A stretch of DNA of 64,000 bases from VXYL01 sp965243175 (GTDB taxonomy: Bacteria > Pseudomonadota > Gammaproteobacteria > Pseudomonadales > Azotimanducaceae). The notes beneath the pieces were generated by a model that saw only the letters and a list, made by a program, of their open reading frames with translations, did no database searches and was not told the DNA's origin. Positions 36,826 through 45,122 of this stretch are shown here, one piece after another. The DNA lies in assembly GCA_965243175.1 (NCBI GenBank), contig OZ251532.1, forward strand, positions 1,364,001 through 1,428,000, read 5' to 3'. Made by a program: the position numbers and the translations under genes. Position 1 is the stretch's first letter. Every line of letters starts with the position of its first letter.

Positions 36826-39800
36826 ATGACGCTACGCAGATTCGCGCTGATCATCTCGATCGGCTTCTTCCCCGGCTCCAACGCCGCACTCGCCAACGAC
36901 GACCACGGCAACGCCCGCTCCACCGCCACCCAGGTGGCGCTGCCGAGCGCGGCGACGGGCACGATCGATCCCGGCAACGACACGGACTGGTTCCGCTTCG
37001 AGGTGCGGGCAAGGGGCGCCGTGGTGTTGGAGTCGAGCGGCGACTTGGACACGCTCGGCACGCTGTTCGACGCTGGCGGCAACCGCATCGCGCGGGACGA
37101 CGACGGCGCCGGATACCCCAACTTCCGCATCGAGCGGACGCTCGACGCCGGCGCCTACTACGTCCGCGTCCACTCCGCCGGGAGGGCGACCGGCGGCTAC
37201 ACGCTCCACCTGCGCGGCGACGACCACGGCAACTCCCGTGCGTCCGCCACCAGAGTCGCCTTGCCGAGCGCGACGGCCGGCACGATCGATCCCGGCAACG
37301 ACACGGACTGGTTCCGTTTCGAGGTGTCGGCAACGGGTGCCGTGGAGTTGGAGTCGAGCGGCGACCTGGACACGCTCGGCACGCTGTTCGGCGCGAGAGG
37401 CAACCGCATCGCGCGGGACGACGACGGCGCCGGGTATCCCAACTTCCGCATCGAGCGCACGCTTGATGCTGGCGCCTACTACGTCCGCGTCCACTCCGCC
37501 GGGAGCGGGACCGGGGGCTACACGCTCCATCTCCGTGGAGACGGCGGAAGCGCCACGGCCACGCCCGGCGAGAGCTTCCGCGACTGCGACGTGTGCCCGC
37601 TGGTGGTGTCGGTGCCAGAGGGATCGTTCTTGATGGGAGCGCCTTGGTCCGAGTCTCCCTCAGACTGGGACTACGTTGAACGCCCGCAGCGCACCGTTTC
37701 GGTGCCAGCGTTCGCCGTGGGCGCGTTCGAGGTGACGTTCGCGGAATGGGACGCTTGCCGCGCCGACGGCGGGTGTTGGGGCCACCGCCCGTACGACTTC
37801 GGCTGGGGCCGCGGCGATCGGCCGGTGATCGACGTGGATTGGGAGCAGGCGCAGCTCTACGTGGAGTGGCTCTCCCGGAAGACCGGGCAGACGTACCGGC
37901 TTCCCACCGAGGCGGAGTGGGAGTACGCGGCCCGCGCCGGTACGACCACCCCGTTCAACACGGGTAGCACGATCTCTCCGCAGCAGGCGAACTTCAATGG
38001 ACGCTACGTGTATCCCGAAGGCGAGGACGAAGAGGGCCTCTACCGGGAGCAGACCGTGCCGGTGGGGTCTTTCCCGCCGAACGCGTTCGGCCTGCACGAC
38101 GTGCATGGCAACGTCTCGGAGTATGTTGAGGACTGTTACGGCAGCTACGGCGACGCGCCTTCCGACGGCAGTGCTTCGGAGGTTGGCTGGCTTAGCCTCG
38201 CCGACGGCTCCGGGGGGTGCATCGACCGCGTTGTGCGCGGCGGATCCTGGCGCGACGATCCGGGGCGCATCCGCTCCGCGAACCGCTCTTACACCGACGG
38301 CGGGGGCAACTACACAAGCGGTTTCCGCGTGGTGCGGACGCTCGCCAGCGGCGCGGCCGGTGCGCCGACTGTGAACGACGAGATCGAAACACAGTCGCTG
38401 ACGCTGGGCTCCGACAGCGTGTTGGACCTGTCGGGCGCGTTTTCCGACGATCAGGACCTGACCTACGAAGTTCGTTCGTCCAACGCCGACGTGGTGCGCG
38501 TCGGCGTCTCCGGCAGCCAGCTGACCCTGATGCCGGTGGCCGAGGGCGCGGCGACCGTGACGGTGACCGCGCGGGACGCCGACGGCAACGGGGCGACGAT
38601 GTCCTTCGCCGTCGCAGTGGCGGGCGGTGGAAGCGTCATCATCATGCCCGGCGCCAGCTCTCGCGACTGCGACGTGTGCCCGCTGGTGGTGTCGGTGCCG
38701 GCGGGATCGTTCGTGATGGGAGCGCCAGAGCCCGAGCCTAGGTCGTTTAGCCGTGAACGCCCGCAGCGCGCCGTTTCGGTGCCAGCCTTCGCCATGGGCG
38801 CCTTCGAGGTGACGTTCGCGGAATGGGACGCTTGCGTCGATGAGGGCGGGTGTCTCTTCTACGGCGTCGGCTACCGCCCGGACGACGAAGGCTGGGGCCG
38901 CGGCGATCGGCCGGTGATCAACGTGGGCTGGCACGACGCGCAGGTCTACGTGGAGTGGCTCTCCCTGAAGACCGGGCAGACGTACCGGCTTCCCACCGAG
39001 GCGGAGTGGGAATACGCGGCCCGCGCCGGCACGACCAGCCCGTTCAACACCGGCGGGACGATCTCTCCGCAGCAGGCGAACTTCAATGGACGCTACGGGT
39101 ATCCCGAGGGCGAGGACGAAGAGGGCCTTTACCGAGAGCAGACCATGCCGGTGGGGTCTTTCCCGCCGAACGCGTTCGGCCTGCACGACATGCATGGGAA
39201 CGTCTTCGAGTGGGTTGAGGACTGCTTTGGCAGCTACGGGAACGCGCCTGCCGACGGTAGTGCCTCGGAGTTTGGCAGATGCACCGACCGGGTCTTGCGC
39301 GGCGGCTCCTGGGACAACGCACCTGCGGGCCTCCGCTCCGCGCTCCGCGTCCGCGTCAGTCCCCGCGACTACCACCGCAACGTCATCTCCGGGTTCCGCG
39401 TGGTGCGGGTGCCCGGCAACGGCGCGATCGGTGCGCCGACTGTGAACGACGAGATCGAAACACAGTCGCTGACGCTGGGCTCCGACGGCGTGTTGGACCT
39501 GTCGGGCGCATTTTCGGACGATCAGGACCTGACCTACGAAGTCCGTTCGTCCAACGCCGACGTGGTGCGCGTCGGCGTCTCCGGCAGCCAGCTGACCCTG
39601 ATGCCGGTGGCCGAGGGCGCGGCGACGGTGACGGTGACCGCGCGGGACGCCGACGGCAACGAGGCGGCGATGTCCTTCGCCGTCGTAGTGACAGACGGCG
39701 GAAGCGCCACGATCGCGCTTGGCGAGAGCTTTCGCGACTGCGGCGCGTGCCCGCTGATGGTGTCCGTGCCGGCGGGGTCGTTCTTGATGGGAGCGCCCGA

Positions 39801-40488
39801 ATCCGAGCCTCACTCGAACGACGACGAACGACCGCAGCGCACCGTCTCGGTGCCAGCCTTCGCCATGGGCGCCTTCGAGGTGACCTTCGCGGAATGGGAG
39901 GCTTGCGTCTCCGACGGCGAGTGTGACGGCTACCGCCCGTACGACGGACGCTGGGCGGGCCACGGCGATCGGCCGGTGGCCCTCGTGAGCTGGAATGATG
40001 CGCAGCTCTACATGGAGTGGCTCTCCCGCAAGACCGGGCAGATGTACCGGCTTCCAACCGAGGCGGAGTGGGAATACGCGGCCCGCGCCGGCACGACGAC
40101 CCCGTTCAACACTGGCGCGACGATCTCTGGGCAGCAGGCGAACTTCGATGATCGCTACGGATATCCCGACCACCACAACAGAGGCGGCGGCCTCTACCGA
40201 AGGCGGACCATGCCCGTCGGGTCTTTCGCGCCGAATGCGTTCGGCCTGTACGACATGCATGGGAACGTCTCGGAGTGGGTTCAGGACTGCCCCGCCAGCT
40301 ACGGTGACGCGCCTACCGACGGTAGCGCTTCGGAGGTTAGCGGTTGCTCCTACCGCGTTTGGCGCGGCGGCGGCTATGAGGACGAACCAAGTAAGCTCCG
40401 CTCCGCGGCCCGCGAAGGGTTCGGGTTCCACACCGGCGGCAGCAACGAGAGCATCGGCTTCCGTGTGGTGCGGACGCTAGCCCGATGA
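36826..40488 (+). CDS. Secreted modular protein: 2 PPC domains, 3 FGE/C-lectin-fold modules (paralogue)
   Basis: Protein of 1220 residues with the same architecture as the 32993-36616 product: signal peptide 1-23, PPC domains at about 24-237, FGE modules at about 243-510, 608-860 and 963-1220, Ig-like linkers at about 514-601 and 868-957. The signal peptide, PPC domains and linkers are nearly identical to the upstream paralogue. The FGE modules differ in the acidic loop after FVMGAPESEP, the loop after DACxxDGxC and the final 30-40 residues. Likely surface-exposed or released; no membrane anchor, sorting motif or lipobox is seen. The ligand is unknown. The two genes are probably a tandem duplication, co-transcribed or separately led by their own hairpin leaders. 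Confidence 0.82.
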   Translation: MTLRRFALIISIGFFPGSNAALANDDHGNARSTATQVALPSAATGTIDPGNDTDWFRFEVRARGAVVLESSGDLDTLGTLFDAGGNRIARDDDGAGYPNFRIERTLDAGAYYVRVHSAGRATGGYTLHLRGDDHGNSRASATRVALPSATAGTIDPGNDTDWFRFEVSATGAVELESSGDLDTLGTLFGARGNRIARDDDGAGYPNFRIERTLDAGAYYVRVHSAGSGTGGYTLHLRGDGGSATATPGESFRDCDVCPLVVSVPEGSFLMGAPWSESPSDWDYVERPQRTVSVPAFAVGAFEVTFAEWDACRADGGCWGHRPYDFGWGRGDRPVIDVDWEQAQLYVEWLSRKTGQTYRLPTEAEWEYAARAGTTTPFNTGSTISPQQANFNGRYVYPEGEDEEGLYREQTVPVGSFPPNAFGLHDVHGNVSEYVEDCYGSYGDAPSDGSASEVGWLSLADGSGGCIDRVVRGGSWRDDPGRIRSANRSYTDGGGNYTSGFRVVRTLASGAAGAPTVNDEIETQSLTLGSDSVLDLSGAFSDDQDLTYEVRSSNADVVRVGVSGSQLTLMPVAEGAATVTVTARDADGNGATMSFAVAVAGGGSVIIMPGASSRDCDVCPLVVSVPAGSFVMGAPEPEPRSFSRERPQRAVSVPAFAMGAFEVTFAEWDACVDEGGCLFYGVGYRPDDEGWGRGDRPVINVGWHDAQVYVEWLSLKTGQTYRLPTEAEWEYAARAGTTSPFNTGGTISPQQANFNGRYGYPEGEDEEGLYREQTMPVGSFPPNAFGLHDMHGNVFEWVEDCFGSYGNAPADGSASEFGRCTDRVLRGGSWDNAPAGLRSALRVRVSPRDYHRNVISGFRVVRVPGNGAIGAPTVNDEIETQSLTLGSDGVLDLSGAFSDDQDLTYEVRSSNADVVRVGVSGSQLTLMPVAEGAATVTVTARDADGNEAAMSFAVVVTDGGSATIALGESFRDCGACPLMVSVPAGSFLMGAPESEPHSNDDERPQRTVSVPAFAMGAFEVTFAEWEACVSDGECDGYRPYDGRWAGHGDRPVALVSWNDAQLYMEWLSRKTGQMYRLPTEAEWEYAARAGTTTPFNTGATISGQQANFDDRYGYPDHHNRGGGLYRRRTMPVGSFAPNAFGLYDMHGNVSEWVQDCPASYGDAPTDGSASEVSGCSYRVWRGGGYEDEPSKLRSAAREGFGFHTGGSNESIGFRVVRTLAR

Positions 40489-40540
40489 TTCTTCACCTCC
40501 ACGTCGATCGGCATCTCGCCCTTCGGCACCTCCAACCCGA

Positions 40541-40560
40541 GGCCGTGGCTCGCCACGGCC
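40541..40560 (+). promoter_or_regulatory. Leader hairpin, copy 3
   Basis: GGCCGTGG / CTCG / CCACGGCC: eight perfect Watson-Crick pairs. The T-G wobble of copies 2 and 4 is T-A here, a compensatory change. It ends 20 bases before ATG 40581, with AAAAAGCAAGGAT as spacer and ribosome site. Confidence 0.75.
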
Positions 40561-40580
40561 TCCAAAAAGCAAGGATCCCC

Positions 40581-41111
40581 ATGGCACTACGCAGGTTCGC
40601 GCTGATCATCTTGATCGGCCTTTTCTCCGGTTCCAACGCGGCAATCGCTGCCGACGATTTGGAGGCCGCCGATGTCTCGGAGCGGAAGACCATCGGCGAT
40701 GTGTCGATTGAAGTTGGCGACTTGAGCAGGTCGGTCAATGTCGGCGGCCAGCAGTGGCGGATACGGCGTGCGAAGAACCCGGGAGGCTCGATGGTGCTCA
40801 TCCGCAACGAGACGGGCGTTTCGCTCATCGCGTCCTTCGCCGGCGATGCAGGCAGAGAAGCGGCTAGCGAACGGGTGCCTGCCGGGGGAACCGCAGTACG
40901 CCGTTGCGAGGCCAATGGAGCACACTTTCCCCTAGCCATTGCGAGCGAACAGGGCGAGGGAATCCTCGATGCGCAACTGACGTGCGGGGATTCGGTCGTG
41001 TTCCAGTCAGCGGATCGCATCATCTCGCCCGTGGAAGCGATCAATGAAGCGTGGGCAACGCCGCCGAGTGAATCGGTGGCGGAGCCCCTTAACGCGGTGG
41101 GGGAGCATTGA
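40581..41111 (+). CDS. Small secreted protein, array family (copy 1)
   Basis: Protein of 176 residues. The signal peptide (1-23) is almost the same as that of the big FGE/PPC proteins, but the mature part is unrelated to them. After ADDLEAADVSERKTIGDVS it has a beta-rich stretch with WRIRRAKNPGGSMVLIRNETGVSLIA and two cysteines (in RRCEANG and LTCGDSV), then a C-terminal IISPVEAINEAW. I do not recognise a family. A close paralogue is encoded at 47636-48166. Each is followed one base after its stop by a large PPC protein with a different leader, so the two gene pairs are duplicated units. The role could be a chaperone or partner of that large protein, which is a guess from the pairing. Confidence 0.78.
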   Translation: MALRRFALIILIGLFSGSNAAIAADDLEAADVSERKTIGDVSIEVGDLSRSVNVGGQQWRIRRAKNPGGSMVLIRNETGVSLIASFAGDAGREAASERVPAGGTAVRRCEANGAHFPLAIASEQGEGILDAQLTCGDSVVFQSADRIISPVEAINEAWATPPSESVAEPLNAVGEH

Positions 41112-41112
41112 A

Positions 41113-44100
41113 GTGAACAAGGCGAGACGAACCATGAGAATTCTGCTTCGACTGCTCTCCGTTCTGCTGCTGGCCGGCGCGGGCACCCAAGCGTGGGCCG
41201 GTTCGGCCGACCTGGAAGGCACGTTGACGTACAGCATCGACCGCGACCGCATCACGATTGAGATCGAGCGCATCGCCAACAACACTACCGACACCACCAC
41301 CGGTACGCTCTACGTCACGGTGTGGATGACGGCCAACAGCGACATCTACAGCACCGGCTATCAAGTGGCGCGGCATCGGATAACCGGCAGCAGCAACGGC
41401 CAGCTAGGCCCTGGCCAGTACTTCAGCGACATCCGCTGGACGCTCGACTACGAGGCCCCGCCGCCGGGCACCTACTACGTCCACTTCTTCACATCCCAGC
41501 ACCCGGAACCGAACACTGTGCTGGACTCCCGAACGTTCACCGGCACCATCGACGTGGCCGAACGTGGCGGTTCGGCCGACATCGAGGGGAGAATAGCCTA
41601 CACCATCAGCGGCGACCGCATCACGGTGGAGATCGACCGCATCGCCAACAACACCAGCAACACGACCACCGGGACGCTCTACGTCACCGTATGGATGACG
41701 ACCCGCAACGACGTCTTCAGCACTGGCTATCGCGTGGCGCGGCACCGGATCACCGGCGACAGCAACGGCCGGCTGGACCCAGGGCACTACTTCGGCGACA
41801 TCCGCTGGACGCTCGACTTCTCACGCCCGCCGGCCGGCACGTACTACGTTCACTTCTACACCTCCCAGCACCCGGAACCGGATACGGTGCTGGATTCGCG
41901 CACGTTCACCAACACGCGGGACATCGGTGGGGGCGGCGGTGGTGGAGGCGACGACCACGGCAACTCCCGTTCCACCGCCACCCGCGTGGCCCTGCCGAGC
42001 ACGACGACCGGCACGATCGATCCCGGAAACGACACGGACTGGTTCCGTTTCGAGGTGCGGGCAAGGGGCGCCGTGGTGATGGAGTCGAGCGGCGACTTGG
42101 ACACGCTTGGCACGCTGTTCGATGCGAGCGGCAACCGCGTCGTGCAGGACGACGACGGCGGGGAAAGGCTCAACTTCCGAATCGAGCGGACGCTTGACGC
42201 GGGCACCTACTACGTCCGCGTCCACTCCTACCAGCGAGCGACCGGCGGCTACACGCTGCACCTGAGGGGTGACCCGGACGACCCGAACGTCGACCGGATC
42301 GACGACGTCGACCTCGGCATACCTGCGCAGTGCGGCCTCGAAGTCGAAGTCTGCGTTAGGGACTATGCGTGCGAGGACGGAGACGAAGTGCGAGTTTCCG
42401 TGAACAACGCCATCGTGTTCGAGGGCGAGATATTCAACAGATGGCAGTGCGCAAGCGTACCTGTGAACGAAGGAGCGAACTCGATCAGCTTCTTGGCGCT
42501 GAACGGCACCGGGTTCAAGGGGGCATGCGATTTCGCGGATGTGAACACAGGAGAGTTGCGGATAACCGCTCGCGGGGGCGATGCGGAGACTCAGCGGTGG
42601 CGGCACAGTGGCGGCGCGGGGTCGGAAGCCAACTTGGAAATCACGGTAGGTCCGCGCTCCAATGCGAGCTGCTCGCTGGGAACCGATGACGACACGGACG
42701 GTGGTGGTGGAGGCAACGACCACGGCAACTCCCCTGCGACCGCTACGCGGGTTGCCTTGCCGAGCACTACGACGGGCACGATCGATCCCGGCAACGATAC
42801 GGACTGGTTCCGTTTCGAGGTGTCGGCAAGGGGTGCCGTGGTGATGGAATCGAGCGGCGATCTGGACACCCTCGGCACCCTCTTCGACGCTCGCGGCAAC
42901 CGCGTCGTGCAGGACGACGACGGCGGGGAAAGGCTCAACTTCCGAATCGAGCGGACGCTCGAAGCGGGTACCTACTACGTCCGCGTCCACTCCTACCAGA
43001 GGGCGACCGGTGGCTACACGCTGCACCTGCGCACGACCAGCGGTGGCGGAGGCGGTGGAGGCGGAGGCGACGACCACGGCAACTCCCGTTCGACCGCCAC
43101 CCCGGTTGCCTTGCCGAGCACGACGGCCGGCACGATCGATCTCGGCAACGACACGGACTACTTCCGCTTCGCGGTGTCGGCAAGGGGTGCCGTGGTGATG
43201 GAGTCAAGCGGCGACTTGGACACTTACGGCACGTTGTTTGACGCGAGCGGCAACCGCATGGTGCAGGACGACGACGGTGCCGGGTACCCCAACTTCCGCA
43301 TCGAGCGAACGCTGGACGCCGGCACCTACTACGTTCGCGTCCACTCCGCTGGGAGGACGACCGGCCCCTACACCCTTCACCTGAGCGCAACGAGTGGCGG
43401 GGGCCCAAACGAGAGCGTCTCCATCGCGGGATCAGTGATCGACTACTTCACCGGTGACCCCATTCCCAACGCCACGATTCAACTCACGCAGTACCACAAT
43501 AGCGTGTCGAGACGTCTCGGCCAAGTCAGATCGAATACAGTCGGCGCGTATCAAGCGACCGTAGAAGCGATCTCGCCGGGTAGGATCAACCTTCGCGCAA
43601 CCGCGTCGGGCTTCGCCTCTCAATCGAAGGTAATCGAAATCACAGATTCACCGGAAGCCGAACTGTCGGTGACGTTGCGCATGGTGCCTTCTCAAAAGGA
43701 GGTGTCCTTCCAAGCTGCGGATGGCGTAGATGTCGATGTGGAAGGACAGCGTGTCATCTCTCTGCCGCCAAGCGGTCTGGTAGATGCGACCGGAGAAGTC
43801 GTCACTGGTCAAGTAATGGCGAGACTGACCATACTGGACCCGTCAAGTGAGTCGGAAATCATGCCAGGCGACTTTCTCAGCACTAATGGAAGTACCGGGG
43901 AACTTATGCCAATAGAGTCGTTTGGTGCGATGAACGTGGAACTGCTGGACGGCACAGGTGAGGCGGTTAGGCTGGGGAGTGGGCAAGTGGCAACGGTCTC
44001 TGTCCCTCTAGCGGATCGACGAAGTCCAACGAATGGACCGGCAACCGTCCCACTGTACTACTGGTCGGACGAAATGGGCTCTTGGGTTGAGGAAGGAGAG

Positions 44101-45024
44101 GCCACCTTGCGAGAGACTTCGCCGGGGCAGTGGGCGTACGTTGGGTCGGTTAACCGAATCAGGACATGGAATGCCGATGCCGCCTTTGAGACCACTACCA
44201 TATCTGGTTGCGTCAACGACAGAGCTGGTGACATAGCGCAAGGTGCTCGTGTCATTGCTACAGGCGTGGACTACATTGGTCGATCTGAGACCACTGTGGA
44301 TGCACAGGGTCGTTTTGATGTGATGGTGAGGCCGAACTCTGAGGTTCTGTTGACCGCGACTCAGAGTGGTCTAAGTAGTACGCGGAAGTTGCGTACGGAA
44401 CGCGGGATCATGCTGACGGAGTGTCTGGTTGTTGACCAGAGTGCGGCCTCGATTACACTTACTTGGGGTCGGGCCCCAAGTGATTTGGATAGCCACCTGT
44501 GGGGGCCAGATGGTGACGGGGGCGAGTTCCACGTGTCCTATGTTGTCAAGACCGTCAACATTGGGAGCGCAACCGTTGCACTGGACGTGGATGACACAAG
44601 CTCATTTGGTCCGGAGATAATTACGATTTCATCCTTCCCCTCTGAAGGCCGCTACCGGTACTCTGTCCAAAACTACTCCGGCGACGGCTCGATTGTTGAC
44701 TCTCCAGCTCGGGTCGAACTAAATCTCGCCGGCGAAGTCTACGTTTTCTCGCCCGCGAGAGCATCGGGGACGCCGACGAGGAACTGGGCTGTCTTCGACA
44801 TCGAAGTTGGCACGGATTTTGTTCCTCGGATGGTCAGCGTACAGCAGTTTACGGACCAGCTAACGCGTACGCCCCATGTGGATGGTATTGCGGCCTTCTC
44901 GGTCGATGCGGACGACGGGGAAGACCGCGGACGCCGCGATGCCACAGACCAAGAAGATGGCTCTCCCCGTCGAGCTAACCCAATGACAACTCTCGTGGAG
45001 AGGAAGTACTACGTGAAACCCTAG
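41113..45024 (+). CDS. Large secreted multidomain protein with PPC repeats
   Basis: Protein of 1303 residues, GTG start one base after the small protein gene. Signal peptide to about residue 32. Two copies of an unassigned beta domain (about 33-150 and 152-271; GTLYVTVWMT, TGYxVARHRITG, YYVHFxTSQHPEP). A Gly-rich linker and a PPC domain follow (about 279-386), then an unassigned domain with cysteines (about 392-526), two PPC domains (about 534-640, 652-760) with Gly linkers, a carboxypeptidase-regulatory-like domain (SIAGSVIDYFTGDPIPNATI) and a C-terminal half with another such domain and a DLDSHLWGPDG-type domain. No FGE module. From about 43400 the DNA becomes visibly less GC-rich, suggesting a mosaic gene. 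Confidence 0.78.
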   Translation: MNKARRTMRILLRLLSVLLLAGAGTQAWAGSADLEGTLTYSIDRDRITIEIERIANNTTDTTTGTLYVTVWMTANSDIYSTGYQVARHRITGSSNGQLGPGQYFSDIRWTLDYEAPPPGTYYVHFFTSQHPEPNTVLDSRTFTGTIDVAERGGSADIEGRIAYTISGDRITVEIDRIANNTSNTTTGTLYVTVWMTTRNDVFSTGYRVARHRITGDSNGRLDPGHYFGDIRWTLDFSRPPAGTYYVHFYTSQHPEPDTVLDSRTFTNTRDIGGGGGGGGDDHGNSRSTATRVALPSTTTGTIDPGNDTDWFRFEVRARGAVVMESSGDLDTLGTLFDASGNRVVQDDDGGERLNFRIERTLDAGTYYVRVHSYQRATGGYTLHLRGDPDDPNVDRIDDVDLGIPAQCGLEVEVCVRDYACEDGDEVRVSVNNAIVFEGEIFNRWQCASVPVNEGANSISFLALNGTGFKGACDFADVNTGELRITARGGDAETQRWRHSGGAGSEANLEITVGPRSNASCSLGTDDDTDGGGGGNDHGNSPATATRVALPSTTTGTIDPGNDTDWFRFEVSARGAVVMESSGDLDTLGTLFDARGNRVVQDDDGGERLNFRIERTLEAGTYYVRVHSYQRATGGYTLHLRTTSGGGGGGGGGDDHGNSRSTATPVALPSTTAGTIDLGNDTDYFRFAVSARGAVVMESSGDLDTYGTLFDASGNRMVQDDDGAGYPNFRIERTLDAGTYYVRVHSAGRTTGPYTLHLSATSGGGPNESVSIAGSVIDYFTGDPIPNATIQLTQYHNSVSRRLGQVRSNTVGAYQATVEAISPGRINLRATASGFASQSKVIEITDSPEAELSVTLRMVPSQKEVSFQAADGVDVDVEGQRVISLPPSGLVDATGEVVTGQVMARLTILDPSSESEIMPGDFLSTNGSTGELMPIESFGAMNVELLDGTGEAVRLGSGQVATVSVPLADRRSPTNGPATVPLYYWSDEMGSWVEEGEATLRETSPGQWAYVGSVNRIRTWNADAAFETTTISGCVNDRAGDIAQGARVIATGVDYIGRSETTVDAQGRFDVMVRPNSEVLLTATQSGLSSTRKLRTERGIMLTECLVVDQSAASITLTWGRAPSDLDSHLWGPDGDGGEFHVSYVVKTVNIGSATVALDVDDTSSFGPEIITISSFPSEGRYRYSVQNYSGDGSIVDSPARVELNLAGEVYVFSPARASGTPTRNWAVFDIEVGTDFVPRMVSVQQFTDQLTRTPHVDGIAAFSVDADDGEDRGRRDATDQEDGSPRRANPMTTLVERKYYVKP

Positions 45025-45076
45025 CTCATGCCGGGGATGCTGGCGCGGTACTCGCCCTTCGCCGTCTCCAACTCGA

Positions 45077-45096
45077 GGCCGTGGTTCGCCGCGGCC
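45077..45096 (+). promoter_or_regulatory. Leader hairpin, copy 4
   Basis: GGCCGTGG / TTCG / CCGCGGCC, eight pairs with one T-G wobble, identical to copy 2. It ends 26 bases before ATG 45123. The following spacer differs (AAATGGAGGGAAAACAGAGG). Confidence 0.72.
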
Positions 45097-45122
45097 AAAT
45101 GGAGGGAAAACAGAGGATCACC

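Noticed and set aside
37660..40431. Long minus-strand open frame (about 920 codons) opposite the second FGE gene; similar ones at 48096-51479 and 21898-24813
   Set aside because: These are antisense shadows of GC-rich genes with strong third-position bias. They read as Arg/Val/Ala-rich sequence with no family features, while the plus strand encodes clear domains.
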